A stretch of DNA of 64,000 bases, taken from the NCBI GenBank assembly GCA_037043015.1, contig CM073322.1, positions 23,836,364 to 23,900,363 of the forward strand, given 5' to 3'. The translations under genes and the position numbers were made by a program. This stretch comes from Bryum argenteum. Its lineage: Eukaryota; Streptophyta; Bryopsida; Bryales; Bryaceae. Of the stretch, positions 33,779 through 44,571 are shown piece by piece; within the stretch, counting starts at the first letter, position 1; each line of letters opens with the position of its first letter. The notes under the pieces were generated by a model. The model did no database searches and was not told the origin of the DNA. It saw nothing but the letters and a program-made list of their open reading frames with translations.

Positions 33779-35606
33779 TCAATTTGTCTTTCTATGGCTT
33801 ATGCTAGTGTCTCCCGCTTCATTACGTTGATGACGAGCAATTGGATAGCCGCTGCTGTAACACGTCTTGATAGTCGAATTTCCTCTTTTAGTTTCGTGAA
33901 CACTTTTCTTACTAAATTCAGATAATTGCGCTTTCATTATATCGTCGAGTTGCTGAAAAATGTTTTGGTGGTTGTTAACTCGTACTGGTGTCACGGACAT
34001 GCCATACTGGGTATTATCCACACCCCATGAGTTTACCGTGATCAGCCCTACTTCTCAAAGATTTCTTAGATTCCGTATATTTTGCAAGTTCAAGTTTTCT
34101 GGAAGGTTCTAGAACCTTCCACTAGTTTCCGAAAGCTTCCTCAAGCTTCCGTATAGCTCTAGTAATTTCCGGAAGCTTCCACAAGCTTCCAGATAGTTCT
34201 AGTAGTTTCCGGAAGCTCCTCTAAGCTTCCGGAAGGTTCCATAAGGATCCAATTGTTTCCGGAAGGTTCCATAAACTTCCGGAAGGTTCCGCTTGACCTT
34301 CTTAGATTCCGGAAGCTCCCACGAGTGTCCGGAAGGTTCCATAGGAGCTTCCCAAGGCCTCTAAGACCTTACTCCGGAAGTTTCTTCTAGCCTAGTATAT
34401 ATAGAGAGTTGAAGGTCGTTGTTCTTCACTCTCTTCAACACCAGTTGTACCTACTCTTCCAGTTATCAATACTACTCTCTGTTCTCTTACTTTGAGTGCC
34501 GTTCTGAGTCTTGCGTGAGGAATCCCCTCACTTTTAGTCTATCTTGGTATCCTTTTGGAGTCTCCCCTCAATCTTGTCTTTGATCTTGCCTTGGAGTTGC
34601 TGTCCGCAACAACTGACCTTACTTCAGAAGTAGCATAGTCAAATTGCCGTTGAACTGCTAGTTGCTTCCACAATCGCATATAATACAAAAGCGTTTGCAT
34701 ACCCAAATCGACAATTGGGTGATACAGTACATTCCAATCATCAAGTGTCAAATCGCTTGGTACCAGTACTTCACACAACAGGTTCTGCTGATTCTCAATT
34801 GAATTTATCTTCTTCCAAACTTGGGCGAATTCGGTGCGGGTCAATGCAATATCCTTATCAAAATCAATGATCTTAAGCAATACATCTCTCTGCAATTCGT
34901 AAACTCGAAACTACGAGTAGGATGGTCGCGACTTCACTTGTTGCGTCCATAATGCGTCTTGTAGACTAATTACAACTTTACAAGGCTATTTTGCACCTTT
35001 AGCTGATTATGCAAATCGTCATTGGCCACTGGAAGAGTTCGCAAATCCGCTTGTGTTGAATCGGTCAAGGTGGTAGCATGTCTCGTACAGGATTCTTCCA
35101 CCAGCTTCCTCTTCAATTCGTCTTATAGATTCTTTATTTCCTTCTCAAGTTGTTTTTGCGCCTCCTTGTTCTTTTGTCATATAGCTTGCAAGTTGGCTTG
35201 GTATGACTTCACCTCCTCTGCTGCTCTGCAGGGCAATTAGCTTTTTGCCCAACACCTTGCATTCCTCAACCTTGCTCGAATAGCATTGCTCTTGTAATTC
35301 GATCTTTTCTTTTCTTTTCTTTTTAACTTGCTCAATCGTCCCTCTCTGTTTTTATTGTTTGTTGAAGAGCTGTCAACTCGTCTGCTTGCTACTCGCATTG
35401 CTGCTACAATTTGTTCCTACTTTGAGTAATCTTTGTTAATTCGATCTGCATCCGAGTTTGACAATCTACAGTTCTACACTTGTCATCCACTCCTGTTGAA
35501 TTGTCCTCTCATGCTCTTATTGTTGGCTGAGCTGTTGTTTCAACCCGTGCAGCAATGGTTCTAACGGCAACTCGACGTCTGATGTGTTGGGTCTTGGGTG
35601 CTCCAT
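33779..35606 (-). pseudogene. Decayed coiled-coil protein gene, gag-like?
   Basis: On the minus strand an ATG at 35606 opens MEHPRPNTSDVELPLEPLLH, followed by Gln/Glu/Lys-rich sequence (KQQLSQQ, HERTIQQEW, KEAQKQLEKEIKNL, DELKRKLVEES) with several in-frame stops, consistent with a long coiled coil. Two better stretches follow: 34895-34539 (LLKIIDFDKDIALTRTEFAQ...) and 34021-33779 (QYGMSVTPVRVNNHQNIFQQ...). Between these two lies the regulatory array at 34097-34404, read from the other strand. A retroelement gag-type protein is possible but not shown. Confidence 0.45.
34097..34404 (+). promoter_or_regulatory. Phased heat-shock-element array upstream of a TATA box
   Basis: TTC triplets recur every 10 bp from 34107 to 34337 (18 of 24 positions exact), and GAA triplets occur 5 bp later at 34112, 34172, 34212, 34232, 34262, 34282, 34312 and 34332. 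This is the nTTCnnGAAn pattern bound by heat-shock factors. The strongest site, 34097-34119, has five perfect alternating units (TTC, GAA, TTC, GAA, TTC). A TATATATAG box follows at 34396-34404, 16 bp after the last GAA (34378-34380). The arrangement is that of a heat-inducible promoter. It may be the U3 part of an LTR, but I could not define LTR ends or a second copy. Confidence 0.65.
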
Positions 35607-35664
35607 GATGAACTTGCTCATACGAGGAATGTGGAACCGGCGGTTCTACCTGTATAGTCAAGGC

Positions 35665-36473
35665 TCGGGGGGTGCACTAGGTGGTAGAAGTAGAAAAGTA
35701 CGTGCGAAATAATGTAGAGTGTCAAATAAATCTTTGAGCTAAAAATTACAATTACTTTAGATCTAGAATAGCATATCAAAATATGCATTGAATGCCCTTA
35801 TAACTAATATAGGGTGATATTTAATTCTACCAAAGTAGAAAAAAGTAGAAATAGTATAGTTTATGGATTATTCAGAATTTATGCCAGAACGTCAAATAGT
35901 GGCGCAGTGCTAAAAATGGAGCTCTAGTAATCTTCAGTCAGAGGTACATAATAGCTCAATTTTTAGCACAAGAAATCTACAGGGATGTCACCAGTACAAG
36001 CAATTTTTTGTGCATGGGGAAAATTAGAAGAAAGATAGAGGAGATAGAATCATCATTTTTGGATTCTTCTACAATGAGTTATGAATTTTTGAAGTTAGAA
36101 ATATAATGGTGCCCTAAAGTGATACCCTATAATCTCTGTAGTGAGTGCATGATACTATTGCATGGGGAAGCTATTATGTGCCTCTGACTGAAGATTACTA
36201 GAGCTCCATTTTTGGCACTGCGCCATTATTAAACACTACCATAATCACTTGCTTTCCATCTGAAAAATGAAATTTCAAAGTAATATAGCATATGATATAT
36301 AGATAGAAATCAAAAATTACAATTAATCTATGCCCTTACTTTAATGACCCAAAGTATCAAATTATGTAATCATAGGGTGCCAAAAATTAGAGAAAAGGAA
36401 AATAATAGCCCCCATTTAAATACTCCATGATCGCACCTATATCCTTATTTTTTTCAAGGAGTGCACCCCCCGA
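35665..36473. mobile_element. 809-bp TIR element with an inner 62-bp foldback
   Basis: The terminal inverted repeats are TCGGGGGGTGCAC (35665) and GTGCACCCCCCGA (ending 36473). Inside, 35895-35956 and 36169-36230 are inverted copies with three mismatches (ATGGAGCTCTAGTAATCTTC core). No target duplication is obvious and there is no coding sequence. Part of the centre (CAAGCAATTTTTTGTGCATGG ... TCATCATTTTTGGATTCTTC) recurs at about 41712-41815. Confidence 0.65.
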
Positions 36474-39387
36474 AAGCTAACGCTTGGTCTGGAAAATTGA
36501 TTGTGGCAAGTGGTTCTACCACGGGCCCATGGCCAATCGCTGAATGGCAAGATTCTTCGGCAGGTGTGGGTCACATAAGACAGAAAGATAGTGGGCTGAG
36601 AGAAGAGCAAAAAAATTCTCTTCTTCTTTATCTTCAATTCGACTTTAATATGCTTCGAGACAATTTGACCCCAGTTGAATTGTACTCCCTTCCAAGCAAC
36701 AAATCCGGCTATAAGGGCTTTCGTTGTTGTCAATCCGAACGACTCGCCAAGAATAGTTGTTGAATGACAATTTGTAACCACCAAGATAGTGGAATGGCCA
36801 ATACCCTCGCACTGCTGCAGACGAAAGAGAGTCTGCTCTTGTCTGAGCGTCTCCAACTCCACCAGCAGGGCTCCGACTCCAAGGCAGCTACCTAAACAAG
36901 GCTACACTCACAAGTATCGCAGCAGCCAAAACACAACCCTTGGAGAAGGTCTAGCAACCCCCCAACAACAAGAATCGAGGTTGCAGTACTGTAAAGCACA
37001 CATTTCCGAAAATGTCTGCTTTACAATACTCCTCAGTATTGTCGAAAATGCCTGCTGACTTTGAGGCTAGAGCGTCGGCAAGTCAACTCTTGCCTCGACG
37101 TCAGCAGACATTTCGGATGGTATTTTTGCTGCTCTGAAGAGCACTCACGCTGTTGCCAACATCATGCCATCGTCGCCAAGGAAGGTCGCACAATTTCGAG
37201 TAACAAGGAGCAGCATGCCGACTCTCTCACAAGATCCTGCAGAATGTTGGAGCGCGAGCTATGAGCAGCCAACATCTCCAAGCTCCAGCCACGGAAAGCC
37301 AATTAAAAGAAACAACAACACCTCCGCAACCAGACATTTATAGACGACGACGGGGAAAGATGGAAATTTAGAGTTTTTTAACTCTAGTTTTTCAACTGTT
37401 TTCAACTCTAACAATTTTCCGTCTGACTTATACAAAGACAAATTGGCTCGCAGAGAAGCCCGATGTAACAGGGTTGTTGACCAAGTGGAAACTACCAAAA
37501 ATTCTTGCAGCCAATGTATTTACAAAAATTTAGAGTATTCCGCTTCTACAAAAATGAATACTTTATCACATTCTAGTGCCTTACAAAAATTAAAGAAATT
37601 GCAATATCAAAACCACTTCTTACAAATCAAGGTTAAAAATTAAGCACGGAGGAAGCCTCTCATGCGGTTATGCGGAGTACTTTATAAGAATTAAGAAGCA
37701 AGGTACAAAAACAGCCCCTTTCGCCTTCCAACATTTCCAATCAAATAAATATAAATCAAGAAAAAGACAAATGTTACTTTAAAAGAATATTCCATAATTT
37801 GCAATGCTATTGTTTTCCACCCATTTCATTACAAAAAAATATGAAATGACTAAATATATTTTGTTGGGTTTAAATGGTCTTGCCCATTTAAATTCTAAAA
37901 CTCAAATTTGACATCATGAATTTGACCAAATATGGGCAAATGTCAATCAAGAGACAATAGACATGATTGTTTTCATGTGGCACTTGGTGGATTTGTGGAT
38001 TCAAACTAGAGTAAATGTACTCTATACAACCGCTCCGGTTTGCTACATTATAAGACGTATAATTCCCACATATAAGATGATCATTGAACATCACAACATA
38101 TTTTTTGCTAATAAATCCTTAACTAAAACCTCTGAAAAATCAAATTACATATGACGAAGTACAACAAAAGTCTACTAACACTTTGATTGACACGAATATA
38201 ACATATTTTCACAAAAATATAGCCAAGTTGCTTACTATTGACAACGGCCTTTATCATCATATAAAAGAAGGTGGACTTTACTATTGGAACATAAACATGC
38301 TCATTTTCCTCTTAGAATTCGCAATGTGGACTTTTTGGAGGGATAGGGAAAAGGCTCCAATAACATACAAACGCATATGCAATAATATATGACATTTGAT
38401 TTCAATGCTTTATACTCATAATTTAAACATTCCATCATTTGATCTGAGAGCTTTCCATTATATTAAATAAACCATGTGGACATGATTCTTTTTAGAAGAG
38501 GGGGTAAATGTCAATCCTTAATTCTACAAGAAGTATTCTAGAATTATATATTTTTTCCCCTTTCGAGGAGCCGTCAAATATTCCTTTTAACCTATATACT
38601 AGAGTATCAAAGATATTCAAAGAGAATATACATTATTCTACCATTTCCAACAATTTTTATACTAATTGAAGCATTTATATGCAAGATATGATATTATAAA
38701 AGTAGTTAGTTATTACAGTTTAGAGAACCATTTTAGAATGGATTAAGTTCTAGAGAGGTAGTTATAGAGTTGGTTAGGTTAAAAACATAAGGTAGTTAGG
38801 TAGTAGTTCTAACTCCTATCATGACCATAGAAGACTATAAATTTATAAATAGTCTTCAAAGCTTGCATCACGGTACTTTTCCATATAAATAAAAAACTAC
38901 ACATTCTTCTATTGCAAGGTTTCTACTTCTTCACATTTAAGACAATAAACAAATAACTCTAAGGTTGTCTACTAATAATACCAAGATAGCACAATCCAAA
39001 TGCACAAGACAAGGTTATTGTGAATATTAAAAATCATACGGAAGTCTAATTTCCGAGGAACGGAAATTGGCTTTCATCTTCATAAGACTTGAAACATCAA
39101 AACTAAGAACTTACATGGTGATATAACCAGATAACCTATACTTCCTCTTTCTTTGACTTCAGTCAGTTTCAAACATAAGCACCGATCTAGTAATGAATAT
39201 ATTTTCAAAAAAAATAGTTTAAAAGTGCATTTTTAAGATCCCAAATTTCAGCTCACAAATGAAGGAATGTCCTAAAGAACTCAAGAATCGGAATTTGACT
39301 TTACAAATTTTACCACATACACTTTTGCAGTGTAAGGAGTACTTCGTAAAAATCTTGGGCAAAAATATTTCTTCAAACACCTTCATT
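36474..39387. other. Repeat-rich spacer without a supported gene
   Basis: A 34-bp imperfect palindrome (GTAAAGCACACATTT ... AAATGTCTGCTTTAC) lies near 36990-37025, with a related inverted piece near 37100. A minus-strand open stretch at 36862-36437 has no ATG and no domain I know. From 37650 to 39387 the sequence is AT-rich. CTACCACATACACTTT-like sequence at 39310 recurs at 41218, flanking the next elements. Confidence 0.4.
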
Positions 39388-40369
39388 TAACCCCTAAACG
39401 CCCGAGCCTATTTTTAGCAGAAAAGCACATATCCATAAAAATTGTCATAGATGAAAATCAAGAGAAGCTATCAAGATCTCAACCGTACAAACTTGTAATA
39501 GACTTATCGAAGATTATGTGGACCAAAATTTGAGTCATGAGGCCTTATAGATCGGGAGATCATAACATATTAATATCAAAAACAAACTGCAAAATTTCAT
39601 CATTCTCACTTTGAGGTGGAAATGCTACCAATATACCTATTGCAATGAAAAAATCACCAACTAGAAAGATGTTCAACTTCATCTTAATAAGTCCTTTACC
39701 CAACAAAAATTCATCAAAAAAAATTCTTGGCTCAAATAAAAGCCATGCAATGGTAAAATCTACCGAACATTTTACAAAGGAAAAATAGTCCAAAACTAGA
39801 CCCTTTGCATTCAATTTCATCCCTTATCTTCAAAACATCTTCGATCTTGTTAAGATTTCTACCACTTAGACTAGACTCTAATTGGAGGCCATCCCAAAAA
39901 ATTAAGTTGAAATCCAACGGTGGATGAGGGAGATATAGCTCCTCAAATATCATCCATTTTCTCACTTTTTCTGTTGACAAAACATCATTGCAAATCCAAT
40001 AGCAAAATCATTTGGATCAAAAAACTTCTCACTACAAAGTTGTTAAGAATCACCTTAAGATCATGACCATGAAAAAAAAAAATCATGAAAAACTATTTTT
40101 AATGTCACATAATTGGCTTGCAATGATAATACATGCCCCATGCTTGGAAACCCAAAAACAAGAGTTGTCTTCACTAAAGTGCATTCCATTAATTCATACT
40201 TTATTGTATGGGCTTGAAAATTTAAGAACACAAACTAGACTTGATTTGTAACCTAATCCAAGTGATTTCATCCAAAACGGACCTCGGATGAAGAAGATAC
40301 GCCTCTTCAAAGTTTCTAATGTACATCCAAAATGTCGTTTTTCGACATCGTGGGCGTTTAAGGGTTAAG
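39388..40369 (-). mobile_element. TTAA-ended 1-kb element, copy 2
   Basis: It is 982 bp with well preserved inverted ends: TTAACCCCTAAACGCCCG on the left and GGGCGTTTAAGGGTTAA on the right. The left 12 bp equal those of the piggyBac element. It aligns in reverse over its full length with 9198-10182. A small stem, AATGTCG-TTTT-CGACAT, lies inside the right end. Open stretches of 70-86 codons on the minus strand are not shared as proteins with copy 1, so I regard it as non-coding. Confidence 0.75.
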
Positions 40370-41060
40370 CTGCCCGAGATTGCAAAAATTATTTTGTGTC
40401 TAAAGTAGCTTAAGGTGGTAACAACTAATAGCACATAATTATTTTAGACCTCTAAAACCAAAAACTGCGATTTTTAACCACCTTGTACATGATTCACTTT
40501 GATGCACATTTTTTGTATCTTGAACATTAACTTATTAAACTAGACTACTTGCACTAAAACCAAGTAAAATTCCAACCGTTGGACCTTTACCAAATGTAAG
40601 ACCATAACGTTCAAAAACAACTGAATAGTTTTTTGGGCTTCACTTGAAAGGCATAGTCTATATGTGCCAAGGAAGACTTCATGATTATTACTGCGAACAC
40701 TTTGTTCATATTTATTTCTATGAAGGTAATTGAGTTGGCTCTGCTTTTTCATAATTTAAGAGACTCAATCCGCTTTTTTGACCTTCATGTATATTATTTC
40801 TAAATGACGGTCCAAAAACAGAGATATAGTAAAACATGCATTTCATTAGATATATTTGGTTCAATTAAAGATCCAAACGGCGAGTAGGTGACTTTATGAT
40901 TTTGTGAATTTTGAGAGAAAAGATTTCAAAAAAATTCAAAATCTCGAATTTTCACAAACATTGTAATAGATACTTTAGAAAATTCCTAGAAATTGTGAAG
41001 ATTAGTTTTGTAAATTTGGAGGCTGTCCTTGTGAGATTGACAAACTTTTTGACTTAGGTG
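40370..41060 (-). repeat. Sequence related to the right arm of the piggyBac element
   Basis: In reverse orientation this stretch follows 23270-23860 collinearly. Matches include CCAAAAACTGC near the end, GAACGTTATG(A/G)TCT, CCAACGGTTG(A/G)AATTT, CTTGGCACA, and GAGATTTTG/AGATTTTGGAA. It is diverged, but the order is kept over about 600 bp. It looks like an old, partial relative of the large element, with copy 2 of the 1-kb element sitting at its TTAA end. Confidence 0.5.
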
Positions 41061-42376
41061 ACTTTGGAATTTGAATAAAAATTTAGTTATGAACATATTT
41101 ATATAAAAAAATTAAAAAATCCAAAAAAAAGTCTAAATTTAAACTGCCCTTTCTTGAATTAAAATCTCAAATTTCTATATGAAGTTTTTTAAAATTTAAA
41201 TTTAAATTTTGCAAATTCTACCACATACACTTTGCAGAACTGCAGTTTTAAAAGCACTCTCTAAAAATAATAGGAAACAAATTTACACGCACCAAGAAAT
41301 GTTAAAAACAATATGAACTTCGTGTGTTGAATATTTACATAATTGGTTCGTTTTAGCCTATGAGTCGCACAAAGTCTTAATGTAATGGTTTGTGTGGTTT
41401 GATATATATTTATTTATTTCTTCGTTAAATTGTGATATAAGATGAACTTAGAGAAAAATGTGAGGTAAAATTGAGAGAAAAAAAAATTGAGCTCAAATTT
41501 AGTATAATATTTGTGAAAATATTAATGATTCCAAAACGGTTGTGTGAATATGGGGAAACAAGATTGTGTGGATCAATTACAAATTGGTAATCAAGTTCTA
41601 AACCGCAATATCTTTGGTTCTTTAACCTTCTTCACTCAATTTTTCAAGTTTAAATATCAATTGATTACTTATACGAGGCTAATTGGCATGGAAATTCCGT
41701 GATGAAACTAACAGTATAAGCAATTTTTGTGCATGGGCAAAGTAAGTAGAAGTGCAGACTAAGTTTATTCATCATTTTTAGACTCTTCTACTATTTGCTA
41801 TAAATTTTTGAAGGTGGACTTGAAGATGACCTCGTGAATGAGTAATAAGACAGACAATGATCGATTAGAAATGTAGGTTCTTATACAGAAGAGTGGGGAG
41901 AGGTGCATGATCTCCGAAGACCTAATTTCTCCTTTAGGTTGCGGCTAGCATTCGTCTATCAGAAGCTAACTGAGAAGATGAATGTTGCAGGACTTCTGTC
42001 CCCTAAGACTGCGCGCCAGGTCAGCTGCCACGCTGGAGGTTTAGAAATGCCAACAGGACTTCCAACGCTATAACAAACATGTTAACACATTCTACACCTC
42101 TTGTCACCACATGCACATTTCGAGGCACTCAGGAAAAAACAACCAGTACTTCTCATATTGTATTGCTGCGGGATTCGAATTGGGAATTATTCTGGTTTGA
42201 ACACGAAAATCTAAATGGGAAGCAAGTGAGCGATGGAGTTTGACTCAGTCACACTTTGCAAGCAAGACGAGTTAGAACAGTGGCAATGGCATTATTGCTG
42301 AGGGAACAATAATGCACAAAAGTGGGGGTAATTTGAGCGCCCCGGTGAGGATGATTGAGAAATTTGTAGTGGCTAT
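41061..42376. other. AT-rich spacer with a fragment of the 809-bp TIR element family
   Basis: At 41712-41815 the order AAGCAATTTTTGTGCATGGG, then ATTCATCATTTTTAGACTCT, then TATAAATTTTTGAAG matches the centre of the 35665-36473 element. The rest shows no gene. Confidence 0.45.
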
Positions 42377-42761
42377 GGTTGAAGTACCCATAACCACCAG
42401 CACCCCCACTATCAACATGTAGGTCTCCCAATAACCGCACCTAGCCTGAACTAGCATTGTCAGAACACTCAATTCAAACTGGCCAATCAAAACAATCAAA
42501 AAGCTGGTGGTTTTGGGTTGAATCATGAATGGAAATTTGTACCAGCTAAGGTGGTTTTTGCATACCCTATAGGTTGATTACGGGTCCTGCACTACTTTAC
42601 TGTTTGAAAATTTGTATTAATTCATGTGTTTTACAAAAAAATATAAAAAATTACAAACCTTCCTAAAAACTATCTTGCCACCCAAAAAAATTACCCACTA
42701 TAAATAGACCATTTACAAATGGGCGAATTTTCTTATGTTGGTGGTTATGGGTACTTCAACC
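42377..42761. repeat. Perfect 23-bp inverted repeat, 339-bp spacer
   Basis: The 23-mer at 42377-42399 (starting GGTTGAAGTACCC, ending ATAACCACCA) is exactly inverted at 42739-42761. Identity stops sharply on both sides. The spacer has no coding sequence that I can support. Confidence 0.8.
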
Positions 42762-43579
42762 TTAATGGGAGATTTGAGATTTAAATTTAAGCGTTGTCAG
42801 TTGAGCTTTGGCCACAGACAAACATTTGGCTTCTCCGCAAGCGTTTCATGCATGGACTTCGTCTGTTTGCCTGCACCAACTCCTGCTTTCGGGATTCGCT
42901 TTTCCATGCATTTAGCATGTGCCTTCCCAATACCATGCATGCTCCTTAGGGTTTGGATCTCATTCTTTGATTGTTTTTCTGACACAATTAAGGGAATTTG
43001 TTTTACTGGAAAGAGCAAAGAAAATTACAGAGGCGAGCCTTGGCTTGGAACTCTGATGTTCCAATATCTATGAACAATCGTTCAACACAATCTTTGCTGT
43101 GTACGAACCCAATAATTCAGTTGTCGTGTCAGTAACAAACTTAGATATCACTCAAATAAGATGCTGCTGACTAATTCTGATGATTATTGTTCTCTTCGGA
43201 GGATTGAAAAGCACAGCTAATCACTTGTCGTTCAACTAAAGTCCTTGGACTTGACACGATTCCATGGCAAACCATCAGATATGATCGAAGCCACCCTGGA
43301 AGGTTGCTTCCTGTCGAGGATCAATGCTGTATGTACGTAATAGTTTATTCATTCATCTGGTGCCGCTTTTCACGTGTGCGTCTGACATTGAGGAATTGCA
43401 ATTCTCGGAATTGTAAGTGCCAATTTCATACGCAAGCCGTTGAGCAGTATTAGATTTATGAGGAAGAAAGAAGTACGTGCACAATCCGAGCACTAAAGGA
43501 TATTATGTTATCAAAGTTTAGGTGAATAGCGCTAACTTACAGAAAAGTCAAAAGGAAGTGTACGCCCCACTCTGTAAAC

Positions 43580-44350
43580 CCATCATTCATTGATGGATCC
43601 GTGCATTGCATGCTCAACCACGAAGCGACATGGTCGTCACCATCGATGTTCGACGACATGCATGTCTTCGTATAGTTGTAAGAGATCCGTTAAAGGTAGC
43701 GGAGGTACCAACATATGGCCGGCTCCTGCCGTGTGCTTCACTGTGAGTTTATTGGAATCTAGTAGAGCAGTAACAAAGCTCAACTTGTCTGCTTCACGTT
43801 CACCTCACAAACTGTCAACCACGAATGCCAAAAATTCAATTGGGTAGATAAATACTTTATTGACAAGATTGGATCTGGAATGAAAGTGAACAGCTTGCAG
43901 TTTGGAGTTGAACGAATTGGCTTCCATTTCACTAGATCTCGGTAAATAAATGAATGGACCCTCTCCCAGTCCTAACCCAACTCGATGACATTGGGAAGCT
44001 CTTCTACCTTCACGGTATATCGGTTACCAACACTTACAGTTTAAAATATATGCAACCAGCTGACTGCTTTTCAGTATCAAGATCGAAAATAAACTCAATA
44101 AATTTCTCCCTTGTAAGTGGGATCTCCGTTGACTGCATTCTCCCCCTCCACTTTTAAAACACAAATAAACTCTTCCTTTTCAAAAATCATTGGTGGCATA
44201 AGCAAATCCTTGACGAATTCGGGAACTCTCTTCCAAGATGCCACTTTCGAATGTAACTTTCGCACCGACAATTCACTCCTAAACTTGAGGGATCAATTCC
44301 ATTCCAGAAAAGCAGCTAACTATCCACTACAGTCGGAAATTCTACTGTAA
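43580..44350 (-). pseudogene. Faint minus-strand coding traces
   Basis: Short protein-like stretches occur on the minus strand (RVPEFVKDLLMPPMIFEKEE near 44220; LTVKHTAGAGHMLVPPLPL near 43720), separated by stops and frame changes. No family is recognised. It may be a decayed gene or transposon upstream of, and divergent from, the pectinesterase. Confidence 0.25.
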
Positions 44351-44571
44351 GTTAACTATCTTTGTGATAAGGCTAGACTCAATTATGCAAGAGTAGGCAT
44401 TACTTACACGCAGTCAACAGCCGGAACTTGCCGATGCGAATGTGGAGCTCAAAACGGAACTAATCACTGGGTCCCACGGAGATCGAACACGGATTATATA
44501 GACATCTTCCGAAAACTCTTCATCCAGGCACGACTACTGATTGCTTAGTTCGATAGTTAATTCTTGGCGAC

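Noticed and set aside
34021-34560. Firm call of a complete solo LTR
   Set aside because: TG...CA ends and a target duplication could not be fixed; I report only the promoter-like array.
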